From: Cyclina sinensis
Lineage: Eukaryota > Mollusca > Bivalvia > Venerida > Veneridae
NCBI GenBank assembly: GCA_012932295.1
Contig: JAAONU010000016.1
Coordinates: 13,556,111 to 13,620,110, forward strand
Length of the DNA stretch: 64,000 bases
Direction of reading: 5' to 3'
Part shown: piece by piece, positions 20,881 through 34,619 of the stretch
Position numbering within the stretch: position 1 is the first letter of the stretch
Layout of the letters: each line of letters opens with the position of its first letter
The notes under the pieces: generated by a model
What the model saw: the letters and a program-made list of their open reading frames with translations, nothing else
Told to the model about the DNA's origin: nothing
The model's database searches: none
Program-made: the position numbers and the translations under genes

Positions 20881-23800
20881 TTTAATTAATTTCAAAGAAC
20901 ATTGCGAATAAATCAGAACATGAAACATGCAAATTGCTATCTTAGTACACAACCTGTACTTGGCGGCAAAATATAAGCCAAATCGAGCATAGATCAGAAT
21001 AAAAAGAATTCATTCATTTCATACACGATGTACGGAATTTTTCCCAAATTATTGCAGTCATAAACTTATTTGCAAAGGGCGTTTAAAAAAACAGGCTTGT
21101 CGAACCACGATTCTTAAGAAAAAAAAAAGATCTAGGCAAAGAAGCAGTCCTGTAACCTTGCCCAAATAATGCTTACAGAATCTTGCAATTCATATCATTA
21201 TTGTTTAAGACATGTTTTGGTTCTCTTAAATGTAAAATGGCTTGCCTAGTTCCTGACATAACCTTGTAGACATCCACGTTTATTCTTATTTCTGCTCATT
21301 ACAGACTATTTCAGCTCTTAAAAGGAAAAGAAAAAAAAATGATTTGCGTAGCGGACATAATACGTCAATATGATCTCGTGACTTAATCATATTACAATTC
21401 AGATAGCTTTGTTTTAGGTTTTATGGTTCTGTTAGTTGTGCACGTAGGCCCTGCGTTGATAGACAACTTATCAGCAACGTGAGTTTTAGACTAGATGGCA
21501 TGTTTTGTTACATTACACGTCCGTAAATGCCCAAGAAGAAATTACAGAAATAGAGATAAAATAGTGAAGAACATTAGTCCAAGATTATATAAGAAGTAAC
21601 ACAACTTACATGCTTATCATTTAACATTTTTTTATTATTTTTTTAAGTCAAATTAAACTTAAACGTCTAAATAAGTAAGAAAGTAAATACATAGATACTT
21701 AAGATACACTTTTAGTAACTATAAACTATTCAACTATATATTGCATACGCAAGACATAAAGCCATCTGTACTGGTACATAATAGTAGGGAATGCCATTAT
21801 TTTTGATAGTAAGATAAGAGATACTTTAACTAAATCAAGCAAGAAGATGACGATCTTATATGACGTAAGAACTTCCTTCGACTGGGACACAGGTAAGATC
21901 AATGCAAAGAGAATTTGTTTTAAAAGCTGATAACACAAGACATAAATGCACATTTGAATGTCCCCAATTATAATACATCAGACAGAAGAGTACACATGGC
22001 TGACACTGAAAACATTTGTCTGAAATCATAAGTTGATAAGGAGATACAAATGAACATAATATTTATAGGGAGGGTAAAATACGTTCTGCAGGTGCTCTGT
22101 CATACAAGTATACCTAACAGTCTATCTGAATAGTCGTTAATACAAATGTTACTGTTAAAAAAAAGATACTATCATGGTATAACAGGACAGGTGATCCAAT
22201 CAATGTCGCTTTTGTAACACTTCAATATTCAACATCCCTGCACTTTAGCTTTGTGGTGTTTATTGTTGGGACGAAAACTACTCTAGATCTGATCTGTGAC
22301 ATTTGCCTTAGACATTGACAGTGTCAACCAAATCATATTTCTGCCTGTTTTGTGACAAAAGTGAAAATTTGTATCGACTTATTCATTTCAAGTCCAATAG
22401 AAGACGCACATTTTTATCGCATTATTATGTGACCTTGACAATGGGAAGAGCAAACCAAATACAGTCTGCCAGTAATATTGAAACTCTTAATAGTTCTTCC
22501 AAGAATTTTATCTCAGTTCAAAATTTTTAATAGATATTGAGCGGACAGGAAACAAAAAACGGCGCGATAATTGTATGCACATAAAAACTTTTCATTTAAA
22601 AATGGTTGATTTTTTTTTTAATAGGTTTACCTTAGTAGAATGACGCCTTGCAATATTAAAGTGCAGCATCTACTTTAGTACAAAGCACAACCCAAACAAA
22701 CACTTATAATGCCGACCATTCGCTAGATAGCATCCCTTGTCACTCATGTTTTGGTTACCTGTCGGTCTAAGGTAACATGTCAGTCAAATACGAAATAATT
22801 CGGTAAAGTTCACACTGGAACCATACAAATGGAGATATTAAAATAATTGCCTTTGTCGGTAAGAAATATCTCATACAGCCCATTTCGGACATGTACGCAA
22901 AAGTGCGAAAACAAAAGCACGCGAAAACCTGGAATGGTTATTGTACCAAACTGTTTCTTTGGAAGGTCAACAAAAATACGCTAGTTTGGTCAGTTTATAT
23001 TCAAGTTTATTCATATCTGTTGATGCCAGTAAAACTCATAAAATATCTACAACATAGACCCGCCCTGAAATGATAACAAAAATTCATTTTTTTCATTACA
23101 GTGATAAATGTAAATAAATTATAGTAGCAATGAATAATAATAATACAATGTACAAAAATTATTCATTGTGATATTGCTACTATAAAACTATCAAAATCTG
23201 ATTGAGAAGGTGTACGTTGTTCCTTTATCTAATTGAAAAATGCACCATAATATTTAACCTATACTCACGGAATATATGGTACCCCGAGACACACTATAAC
23301 AACTATGTGCTCTACTGAGCATAGCGTGTGATGTTAGAACTGCAAATAAACCTGTTATAATTTATGCAGTGCTAATGATTAGTTTTCTGTGAACATTTAA
23401 ATGTATTGTCAATTCATCGACATCCGCAACTAAAACCCAAGACAAATCCAAAATATGGAAGTGACAATCCAAATAACTATTCAGATTAATACACTATTTC
23501 AACGATTCTTACCTCACTAAATTATTTTGCATCAAACCCTAACCAGATGCTGAACGATACTTTCCAACAAAGTTTTCTATCCTAACGTCTGACATCTACT
23601 ACCAGAAAAATGCAAGGAAGCTAACTTTTGAAAGAAACCACTACCATACTAAAATTACTACAACCGTACAGTAGGATAATTTTCACCCCCTTACATCATT
23701 TCTTCTGCACAGATGTGTTTTATACTGCCTCTGATTTGCTGACAGCACACAGAAAGACAGGTTACAGCTATTAGACATGTGAGGACTGTCCTATTTGACA

Positions 23801-26800
23801 GACAGTTCTGCAAGTAGCAATATGCTGTTTGTTTAAGCAAGTGACACTTTTTTATAATTGCTATATAATTTCGGAGAGAGACGTTTTTAAAATGATAAAA
23901 AAAGTATTAATCAGATAGTAATAAAATTTTCACTCTGTTCGTTGAAGTTGGACCATCTGATTTATACTGTTTTACGAAGGCAAGCGACATCAACTCTGAC
24001 CATAATGTACCCCTTTTCCTTCAAAATTGTGTGTTTCGAATGTCTTTGAAGAAGTTAAATTTTAGTGGTTTATTTCTGGCAAAATACGTTAAAATACGTC
24101 AGACAAAAAAGAGCGGAAACAGAAAAACAGAGACTTTATTTTCCAGTAGCATGCAAGGTTACTTCAATGCATGAAAGTAAGAAATGCATGCAATACAATT
24201 AAAATGTGTAGATATAGTTCTTCGTCATAAATAATAAAAATAATAATAATCATCCAAATATTCTGGATCAAATTAAAAAGATGGCTGAATGAATTTCAAA
24301 ATTCAAAGCAATTTCCACCAAAAGCTTGCCATGAGCATGCTTTCTTGTAATGCTCAAATGTGTGTATGCATCATTATGTCGGTTTCAGCGTCTTGTTTGT
24401 GGTTGTATAAATTGTAATTGATAGGTTTTAGGTAACACAGTTCTTAGTGTTGGTGTTACTTGGTAAGCATATTGTATTGGCATTTGTGACATTGGCATTA
24501 ATAAATCAGGATATGCAACACATTCTGATTTTTTTTCAGTCAAAAAGTCCCCTTAAACTGATAACACTGAATTTTAAAAGGGGACACCTACATCTCTGCC
24601 TTGTCGTACAGTTACTGTTTTGTTTCTGCATTATGTATTCTGTAGATTTATATCAACGAAAAGATGAAAGGAAAGTTTTTGTCATGATTTAAAAGTCCCG
24701 TTTTAGGCTTTGATTGGGCTTAGGCTGAAGTATTTTTATTTTTAGAATTTAAAATAGTCGTGACAGCTTGAAACTGCGTGTTAAATCTGATTCAGTCATC
24801 CCCCGTGTAATTTAGAAATGTAATTGAAATTTACAACTAAAAGACAAGTATATTTGAAAGAACATAATTATATCTGTGCTCTGAAGTACTGACTTGACAA
24901 TCAAAAACAAAATAACACGTTTTTCTGTCTGAGGAGAACAAGTGAAATTACCACGTCTACGGTTTAATCCGTTTACTATTTACATTGCACGTAAAACAGT
25001 CATTAGCGAATACCTTACACATTATTTTAGTCTGCTTGGATTTTTTAATTCATCGTTGTTGTCAATGAACGCTAACGCGCTTATTTGGAATTTAAGAAAA
25101 TTTATTTTTTGTTTACATTTATTACTTATTTTTTTCAAGCGAAAACGCTGATTACATTTATAAAAGAAAAATGCATTCAGATAGAAGTTACTTAAGAGTT
25201 CAGTCAAGGTTAGAGAACACAAACTAATGACAGGATTGTTTATCACACAATCAATCATTTTCTGTAACACATCTGCCCCCTCATGGTCCTAATGTCTTAA
25301 CTCTCTTTAAACACCTAAAGTTGAACATATTTGCCTCATTCTCTTTTACTTAATTCTTTTAACTTCTTAAACTTATCATTAAGTAAGTAAGTAATAAATG
25401 GGAACAGTTTCATCTCAGCTGTTACTAATCTTTTTTTCAGTCTGCACACCTTAACAAGCAAGATTTGCTTTCCTTTCCACAAGTTATCATTTTTTTCTAT
25501 CTTTACTACTTCTTTATCTTTCAATGACTCCAAACTTTTCTTCTGTTAGCAGTAGTAATGCAGGGCGATAGCAGAATGTCAACTTTTATCTCGGCATTTT
25601 CTCTTTGCTGAGTTGGTATAGCATTTTCAGATTCAATGACTAAGACAGGTCTGTTTCTGTGACCACATTTTCTTTTGGTTTAGAAAAGTGTTTAACATAA
25701 TATCTTTATTCAAGACAGTTTGGATCATTTTCTTCCTGTGGCCATTCAAAAGGCGTAGCTGCAAGTCTTTCAAAATTCTGTTCTGTTTTTATACTTTTTG
25801 AGATTTTTCAAGCATGTTAGTGTCTAACGCAAATTCTGAAATAGATATTTTAAAATACTTGATGAACATTACATAAGATTATACCTAATATACATGTTTT
25901 ACTTGTTCAGTCACTGCATTCTGTCCACATGAAATAGATTGTTATATTATTTGTAGCTGAGTGGTGATATAAATGTTATACCATTTCATTTGATGAAACT
26001 ACCACTGTTGGACTTAAAACAAATTTAATCAAGGTCTGATTTTTAAAGTGAACTCAACGTTTATAGCTCTGAAATTAAAGTAAAATGGAATTACAAGTAA
26101 AAAACACGAACAATTTTCATAACCAAGAGATTCAGCTGCATCTTGAAATAAATGTAAAGAATTAATTGCTATAAAAGAACTTGGAATGTTTCTGTTTTAT
26201 GATGTTTCATCTGTCATTGTTCAAATTAATTAGTTTTTCCTTGAAGCCACTGCGCGGTTTTTTTTGCATAACACAGACAGCTACAACTCAGTAACCGTGA
26301 AGTTTTGATTTATTGCACAATATGCATTCATATTTTGCTGAATTTTACTTTTTGGCTGAGCAGTTCTGAGGATTCTAAGCAGTAATAATATTTTGAAATT
26401 CACAAATAACAAAACCTATCACTGAAAGATAACAATGCCCTCGAAGTGGTGCTTTGACCTTTGAGCTAGATACTAGATGAAGATGAATTGTTGTTTGTTT
26501 TTTATGTTTCTTCTTACTTGTTTTTGCTTCTTTTTTGACACTTAGTCCTGAAAGTGAAGGTCATTTTAAAGTCAAGTTTAAAAAAGACAAAGATCAATTG
26601 AAGACAGTTAAAAACAGGATGTTTTTACAATTTAACCTACAGGTCAAGTAGGGGTCGTGGTCAAAACAATAGATGTATGTGGAAGATTTCTACAAAAGGG
26701 GTTTTGTAAGCCAATATATTTGTTTAGTAATACGGGAGTTATGGCCAATATTAAAGGTCATACGACACATTTTTACCTCTAAATATTAATAACTCTGATT

Positions 26801-26889
26801 GACTTGTCCCAGGGAATTTGCCTGCGATCGTGCGTAGGTAAAGTGAAAAATGCGTTCATAAATCCAAAACTCACGTCATTTTTCAATAA
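20881..26889. other. No gene seen over 6 kb
   Basis: AT-rich sequence with short frames that show no recognisable domain, coding bias or paired splice sites. A small nested hairpin lies at 23120-23184. Around 26640-26770 the phrase 'ATACGGGAGTTATGGCC' resembles interspersed-repeat sequence seen elsewhere in the window. Confidence 0.4.
23120..23184. repeat. Foldback hairpin
   Basis: TATAGTAGCAAT (23120-23131) pairs with ATTGCTACTATA (23173-23184), and inside them AATGAATAAT pairs with ATTATTCATT. It could be a very short foldback element; no duplication of flanking bases is obvious. Confidence 0.6.
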
Positions 26890-27835
26890 AAAAAAACATT
26901 CTAGCAGACGAACAAAACAAATACCGTAAATATAGATTATGAGAGGACCATTTTTTTTGCCTAACAGTATCGTGCAAAATAATGAGACAGTGTCTGGTGC
27001 TTTCATAGACCTGAGAAAAGCCTTTGACTTTGTCCGTAGAGATATGATTTGTATAAACGTTTAGCATGTGGAATAGACGGTAAAGTTTACAACAATATCA
27101 CAGCAATGTACGAACGAACCGTGGCAAGCATTAAAATCATCTTACTAACTGGTTTGATTGTAACTCTGGGGTCGTTCGGGGAAATAATCTGTCCCCAACA
27201 AATTTTACGATCTTCATAAATAATCTTGTACATGAAATAAATGAACTTAATGTCTATATTTGTATTGGAGATACCAGTCAGTTTTACTACTTCTGTATGT
27301 TGACGACACTGTGCTAGTTGCTGATACTGATGAAAAGTTGCAAACTATGCTTGATACTCTGCAGTAATGGTGTAAAAAGTGGCGAGTACTGATAAACACT
27401 GACAAACCTAAATGTATGCACTTCAGGAAAGGACCGGTCAGAATACCAATGTCATATCGGCAACAATATATTAGAATTAGTACATGAAAATAGATATCTG
27501 GGGTCAAATTCTCTGAAAAATGTTTGATGATCATTGCTCGGCGCTACGTAAAGGTGGCGCACGAGCACTCGGTGGTATGATCAATAAAAATTCACGGATA
27601 AGAAGATTTCGGGTTTACATGATTTTATTAACTGTATTGCAGTTGTGTTGTTCCTATTTTAGACTATTGTTCGATTATCTGGAGATATAAGCAATACCAA
27701 GCATCAGACAATGTACTGCATCGGGCATTTCGTTACTTTCTTGGAGTACACCGGTTTGCACCAGTGACTGCCACTTCCGGAGAAGTCTGTTGGTTGCCCT
27801 GTTGCTACAGAAGATGGCTTAACATGAACTTACTA
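26890..27835 (+). pseudogene. Eroded LINE reverse transcriptase relic
   Basis: Fragments of a non-LTR reverse transcriptase are read in changing plus-strand frames. GAFIDLRKAFDFVRRDM (26999-27049) carries the first catalytic motif; a NSGVRGNNLSPTNF-like stretch near 27160-27210 matches the GVRQGDxLSPxLF motif; YVDDTVLVADTDEKLQTM follows at 27295-27348 with the catalytic aspartate pair; then a WCKKWRV block and, near 27650-27800, DYCSIIW and HRAFRYFLGVHRFAP, which are conserved in the C-terminal region of a LINE family common in invertebrates. Many stops and frame changes show it is long dead. The clade is left open. It ends where dispersed-repeat copy B begins. Confidence 0.75.
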
Positions 27836-28185
27836 GGAAACTTACCCTTAAAGAGCCTCACAGAAGTTCCATTATCTAATTTGCTATGAAAGAATATTCA
27901 CAGGCGAAACAAAATGCAGGGTCTTTCTTCACTTTAAAAGTTCCGATGATTTTTATTACAAACCTATTCGTTAAATTATCTAGCAATTCGTAACAATATT
28001 TAATAAATGTAGTAAAGGTCTTATTCTTGCGTTACTTTTTTTACCCTCGGCCACTTGTTAAATAGATAAACCTACGACTAGTTTCACCACCAAGCACTTG
28101 TTTTTCGAAAACAAAGCGTCCAAATAACGAACGCTAGCGATCCGAAAGGTATATAAAAAGTTACTGCTGCTTAAAAAGCATCCAA
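27836..28185 (+). repeat. Dispersed repeat, copy B (pairs with 6619-6950)
   Basis: Same orientation and block order as copy A, through the AACGAACGCTAGCGATCCGAAA block. It interrupts the reverse transcriptase relic, whose reading ends at about RRWLNM, so it either inserted into that element or is joined to it. Confidence 0.8.
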
Positions 28186-28618
28186 TGGGTTATGCCAAAT
28201 AAATGAATTTTACATGTGATCACACCTTGATGCAAAATATTTATTGCGATATCGGTATTTGTCTTCTTGCTTTAATGTTTCTGCCCATGTTTGTAACTAT
28301 TGTCAGTGTGTAAACAAAGTAAATACTTTTATTACAATATAAAGTATTATAAGTTTTTACAAGCAAAGGATATAATGAAAACACTACATAATATAATATT
28401 TGATAACTCAATTACGATAATCATTTTTTAGAAATACATGTAATTAAAGAGTCGGAAATAGAGATAAAAGGGGGAAATATTTATAAAAGAACCGCATAAC
28501 AATTTTATATTTTACAAGATTTACCTTTCCAATGTGCATTATATTCACTTCCACATTTGAAATAAAATAACTGTATTTTGCTTCAACATGCTGTCTATTA
28601 AAGCCTGCATCCTGCATG
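28186..28618. other. No gene seen
   Basis: AT-rich spacer without a recognisable feature. Confidence 0.4.
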
Positions 28619-28687
28619 AGCAGTGGTCCTGTGGTAACGCGCTGAACTGGTAATCAAGTGTCGCGATTTCGCTTCCCGCTCTTCCAC
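28619..28687 (+). repeat. tRNA-derived SINE-like sequence
   Basis: It has a tRNA-like layout: GTGGTCCTGTGGTAACGCGC resembles a D arm/A box, CTGAACTGGTAATCAAG an anticodon arm with GGT, and TCGCGATTTCGCTTCCCGC a T arm/B box with substitutions at conserved positions. The acceptor stem does not pair well, so I call it a SINE head or pseudo-tRNA and not a functional tRNA gene. Confidence 0.5.
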
Positions 28688-30069
28688 TAACATTATTTAT
28701 TCTCTTTCGGATGACTGGTTAAACCGAGGTCCCATATATCAATGCTATACACTGAGCATGGAAAAGAACCTGTGGCGTCATTGAAATTGGATGCTTTCTT
28801 GTCTTGTACTATCCCCAGCAACATAAAATAACTAATCTCTCCATGGGGCGTCGGAAAAATGGTCAACAGGTACCAACAATAAATATTACTAAAATAGCAA
28901 TACACAGTTAATTTAGCAACGTTCACAACAGCTGCTGGAATTAAAGGCTGAATTCTGAGGAATCGTTCAAATTGTTCACGCTCTAAACATTTATTTAAAT
29001 GAGGCTTCAGTTTTAAAATATCAAATCTAACGTGTTTATCAAATGATTATAGAAGTGAGAAACATTGTTTCTACGGCAATAACAGTTGCAAAAACGCTAA
29101 AGTCTGAATTGTAAAAATTATCCAAAATTATTTGTAAATAACAATCAATTTCTCTATTAAATCTAAACATATCATGTACCTAAAAACACAAACACAAATT
29201 CCTGCTTAATTTACATGCCATGTTATTATTCTTCAGTCAATATCCCAGTGTGAAACAAATGTCACATTAGCTGAATTCACTACAGTTACATGAGCATATA
29301 GTATATAAGGTATTGGTTATGACATAATTTAGGAAGTGTGACGTTGAGAAAATATTTTTTATTGCACTTGAATAACATGTTTTCCATTAACTTTCTTCAT
29401 TATATCTGCTAACTATTGTATCAGATATTACTTGCACTTGTTCACTTTATTTTTGTATTATAGATCATTATGCTTTATGTACCGAGTAGGCGGTCTGGAT
29501 ATGTTAGTCTTGACGTGCAGAAGGCAAATATTAACTATTGTTGCAGAGGAAATTCGGAAATATAATATTGAAGAAACCTCTGTGTCTTCTCAGAATAGAT
29601 TTAGTTTAATCATTTTGCTAGCTGTTGTATGAACAATTCTAGATTTTTGGTAACAATGACACTTGTGTTAATCTAATAAATTAAAAGGAATATTAAAGAA
29701 AAAAATGTTACTCTGTCATATAAATTTCTAGGCTGTGAGCATTTATTCATATTCTTACGTAAGTGTATGGTTGTTCAAAATTAGAATTTTTACTGTACCA
29801 GTGGTGTTGCTGTTTGGTAGTGTCATCTGAGCTCTTTCTGGCATGTATTACTAAATGATTATTGTCAACATTTAGCTTGTATCCATACTAGAGGCTACGT
29901 TTTTGTCCAAATCTAAATAAAAAACAACAGATTTGCATTTTGTTATACAACTATGCTTCTAACAAATACAATATAACAACTACAAATTTGCAGGAAACAC
30001 CAACGGTTGCGTTATGGTTAAGTGCATACCGGCTAGTAATTGTACAATGCAACTTGTGAAAACTGTGTC
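28688..30069. other. No gene seen
   Basis: AT-rich sequence with only short frames. Confidence 0.4.
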
Positions 30070-30190
30070 AGGAAATTGATTCTTTGGCTCGGTGGTCTAG
30101 AGAGCATGTTTTCGATGCGGGAGTACCTGACTTTGAATCCCACTCTTAGTGGTCTTTTTCACAATGCATTGCATCTTTCTGTTACAAACT
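30070..30190 (+). repeat. tRNA-derived SINE, copy 1 (pairs with 60375-60485)
   Basis: It contains TTTGGCTCGGTGGTCTAGAG (A-box-like) and ACCTGACTTTGAATCCCAC (B-box-like), then a body CAATGCATTGCATCTTTC. The same order is found at 60375, including the preceding GGAAAT.GATTC. Two copies with shared flanking body identify a SINE family and not a tRNA gene. Confidence 0.65.
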
Positions 30191-32077
30191 GTCATGTCCG
30201 TTGTGTTGAAACATCATTTACGTGCAAAAAGCTTGTCACCTGGGTAATCACAATTTGACTAAATTAGACTAGAAGTATAATAATGTCTATTATAAATTCA
30301 AATGCTCGTCAGGACAGTTCAAGCATTTATGTAAATTATAGTTGTCTTTTTAATGAATGAAATGACAGCTCACGTATGAATAAAGCGCTCCTTTACTTTA
30401 GATATAACTGAACATTCAAAGAGTCAAAACAATGGAATTATCTTTCAAATTAAATGTTGGATTGACGCAATAGTCTAGTTCTTAACATTCGTGTTCAGAC
30501 AGATTATGTTCAGATTATGGGAAAAATTGCCCTTTCTTTCTTGAAGCGAACGAATGCATACAAAGTTAAACCAGTTTCAAAAAATATTTAGTTTTATTTC
30601 GTATTGAAGTAAATTATTTTGAGAAATGCATGAAAAGTCTGAAATAGTTTTAAGCTTATATTATATTCTTTTCCGTTTCTAATTCAGATATATAACGACG
30701 TGCATATAGATCCAGACATGCTGTAACTTTAACAGTTATAGCACAGGAGCTGCTTTCTGATTTTTAAATCAGGTGGTTAACAGACATCACAAGTATAAAC
30801 TATGAGTTAAGTTATTTAACAGTAATATTTATCGTATAGCTTATGAAATAACACTGCTTACCCATTACTACGGCCCTAAAGCAAGTACAATTCATATGTA
30901 CGTGAAAAGTCATGCTGTACAATAACATTTGAACTGAACGCTTATGAAAAGAAAGTAAGCATTTGTTCGACGTTGGCCGTCTTATTTCACACTGTCTTCT
31001 CAAAAGTGAAATAATGGTCGCTGCTAAAATTTCATTGGTGGACAAAAAACTCTTTACATCTCGTCTGTCACTAGCCGCAAAAAGGAAAGGATTCTCGGAA
31101 ACGAGCTCTTAGGCTTTCTGACTCTGAGCCTAATTGCAATCTAATAGGTTCTTTAGAAATTTTTCAATTGCTTTACATTTTGCATATATGATATTCGTAA
31201 AAGAAGGGAAACGATGGCTAATTATCGGCGAAAATGTCGTTGAAGTTGGATTCACATATTGTGTATTGGGTTTCGGTCATGTTAAAGCAGATTTGCCCGC
31301 CCATCCTTTCCTCAAAATGACATTACAAAGTCAATCACTTAACTAATGCTGCACCACTTGTACTCATATTGTCAAGGTCTACTTTCCCAATTTCAATCAT
31401 CTTCAAACCAGGGCCTCGTATCTTTTTCTAAAGATACTTCTTATTTATTTTATGCCTACCAATGAAATATAGGGAAATATCAGTGAGATAAAAGTGATAA
31501 TCCACTGTTTTGAATCAGTGAAATTACCATTTTGATAATCCACTGTTTGTGCCAGAACTACTTTTCCCCACCACGTAAATACAAGAGAATCCGCTGTATT
31601 TCAGACAGTGACAGCGAGTGAAAATTATTTACCTTGTTAAATCCAGTTATAATATTGAATTCCTGAGCCTAACTAGTTGTGAACAATGATGAAATTCGCC
31701 ATAAATTATTTAAAATGTCTGATAACTCACATGGACAATATCCAATATGGTCGACTTTCAATTCAATTGATTGAATATTACTCGGTATTAATCCGCTTTT
31801 ATAATTAAAGTATGTGTGGCTAAAATTCAATAAATATTGATAAACTGTCTAGAGAAAAATAAATGTTATTTGATGAAAGTGTATTCAGTTTATTTCAGCA
31901 GAAGTAAAGTTATCATATGTATTGGAGATTGTCTGCACTTTTTTTGTGCGGAGTAACGGTTTGACCAAAGTACGCATTAACTGATTTGGGGCTCACCATG
32001 GGGAATTTATTGAAGGCCCTGAGTAAAAATGTCATAAAATACCCATTTTTGACGAGTTGGCATAAAATAAAAAGAAA
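30191..32077. other. No gene; short repeat motifs near 31.5 kb
   Basis: No supportable gene. At 31490-31555 the phrase TGATAATCCACTGTTT occurs twice and is partly complementary to CAGTGAAAT between the copies, suggesting a remnant of an inverted-repeat element. Confidence 0.35.
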
Positions 32078-32278
32078 ATTTGTTTGTTTTTTAGTGGAAG
32101 ATGGGAATTTATTTCATCGAGTGAACACCATATGTTTATATTTTCACTCGTGGCTCATTTATTTCATCGAGTGAACACCATATGTTTATGTTTTCACTCG
32201 TGCGCCACGAGTGAAAATATAAACATATGGTGTTCACTCGATGAAATAAATTCCCATCTTCAACAAAAACAAACAAAT
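32078..32278. mobile_element. Foldback element with internally duplicated left arm
   Basis: The right arm (about 32200-32278) is the reverse complement of the left (32078-32153) over roughly 75 bases with few differences. Both contain ATGGGAATTTATTTCATCGAG and GTGAACACCATATGTTTATA. Between them, part of the left arm is repeated as a direct copy (32157-32203). There is no coding capacity beyond chance frames. The near-identity of the arms suggests a recent insertion or ongoing conversion. Confidence 0.85.
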
Positions 32279-34619
32279 ATCCTCTATTTCTTATATTCTG
32301 ATGTTAAAGCCCCGTTTCACAGTCAATTCTTCAACGTCCATGTGTTTAACATATGTCGAATTGTACATTGTAGGTTGAATTAAATATTCTTTTTAACTGG
32401 TTGGTTTGAATACCATGATAGAGGATCGTTGTTTAAAACATAATTGTAACAGTCTAACCGCTTAGCTTAAAACTGCACGTGTTAACATATGTTTAAAATT
32501 ATAGTATTTCGTTTTCAGTTCAACACTCAAAACACAAACAAATTAATCATTCGAACTTATTTTCGATTGTTCTTAACCGAAATTCCTACACCTGTCACTG
32601 TTAGACAGTAAATGTCAGTTTGTTTACGCATAAAAGTGACGTCGATTTTTTCCTTGCAAAAACATTTTCCATCTATAGACTAAGCGTAAATCTAAATTAT
32701 TATTTCAAGCATTAACTTGTTAGGCATCCTCTAATGTATTTCTTGTTCTCATTGTTTCTACTTCACCTCTAACAAGACCATAATTCGGGCTAATCTGAGT
32801 GTAGAAAGGTATAAACGCGTATCTAGGTAATTAAAACAGTAGCTAACATCTGCTATCCAAATACTTCTGTTACTCATGGGAAATTCCCCACAGAATAGAG
32901 TCTTAATGAAATAGGACAAACCGTTGAAATTTTCAAACACGAAAATAAGAATTCAAACAATAATGATATCATTGTTGGATAATTCTCGTATAAACGAGCA
33001 TGATGAACAGTAGCAATAACTATAGAAGAAGATTATATTTTTTGATTTCTTTAAATAAAACCAACCAATAAAACGTTCTTTCTTTGTTGTAGAGTTTGGT
33101 AATTTGTTTTTGCTCATTTTTCCGTAATGAATTTCTACGGAAAAAGGTTTGACTGGAGATGCATGGTATCCAAGACAAGTTTATAGCCAGAAGGTCATTT
33201 AGCTTACTGGCTGCTTGATAAAGTACACTTCAATTTACGTCTTATCATATGCTAAACATAATTTGTAATCACATATTCCTTATGCAGCAAACTGGCCTAG
33301 GTGTCCAAGAAAAAAAAGTAAAAAAAAAAATAAATACATAAATAAAATACATATATTAATTACATCACAAAGAAATGAAATTACTGCCAGCAGTTTTTTG
33401 CGAGTAAATTAAAACGGCTGCATACCTCATGCTTTTTAGTCAATGAAGTTAGCATTTACATACATTTTCTTACTTACTTGAATGTTAATTAATACCGTCT
33501 TGACTTATTACACATTAGCTCTACATGTTAGGTTCACTTCGTCTCTTTTAGTATTCTCCGGCCTAAATATCTGGGTAAGTGAAATCCTAACGTCCCATTA
33601 TTTGTAAAACAATTAATATTCTTCGATTTCATATAGGCCTCCCAGTTTAGTAAGAATGTTGAAAAAAATAAATTATACACAAATGCATACCCATATGCGT
33701 TATATATGATCCAACTTACTGTTACTTGAAAATACACGATATAACAGCCACTCACAAGTAAACCTATACTATCATATAAGTCTGTGTATCCCGTTATAGT
33801 TAAGATTTTTCTTATTTTTTTTAGATTTTGAATACAATAAAAGGCAATTGTCTTGTTTCATTACATCCCTATTGAAAGGGCAAGCCAAGAGAGCTTGCCG
33901 AGACACCTTTTTTGGTGACAATAAATTGACAACAACACTTGACTGCATCTTGTCGCGCATTTTCATTAGTGATTGAGTTCGAAAGATTTTCATTCCCTGT
34001 ACTTAAAGTTACAGTATGTACTAACCTACCTTTATGATTATTCTAAACAGGCATACCTTGCTCATACTTGGGATATCCATAGATACCAGACAAGCGCTTT
34101 CTGTGTACCGGAGTTTCACGGTGCCGATACCACTTGAATTAGACTGAAATTTGTCAACAAACCGTCGATTCAGGAAACATCTTTTGTGATAACTTTTTCG
34201 ATACATCATAATCTTTTACCGTATAGACCTGAGTGTCCACTCCTTTTTGTAACTCATATTGCCGTCATATGTTTTATGCAGATATTTTGTAGTTTTTAAT
34301 AGAGTGCAACAGTGCATTTTAATTTCCTCAAATTGTGATGATATGTATTGAAGCATATTACAAAGGCGATGCTAAAACTACCTTTCTAAGTAAGTATTTG
34401 ATAAAGAATAAACAATGTGCAAAAGGCATTTAATTCAACAAGTGGACAGAATGAAAAAAAGTAATGCAAAAGAGACATGTGTGGATTCAAGTTTTTTAAA
34501 GTCATGTGTTGAAGCAAACAGTCAGCATAGTTTTCTACAAAATTGTTTACGAGCATTCACTCATTATTTGTAACTACATTTTGTATATAAATAGCAAATG
34601 GATCATTTCTGATTTAAAA
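32279..34619. other. No gene seen
   Basis: AT-rich sequence with short open frames that have no recognisable domain or paired splice sites. An A-rich run lies near 33310-33335. Confidence 0.4.

Noticed and set aside
28619..28687. Functional tRNA-Thr gene
   Set aside because: Conserved T-arm positions are changed and no acceptor stem pairs; it fits a SINE head better.
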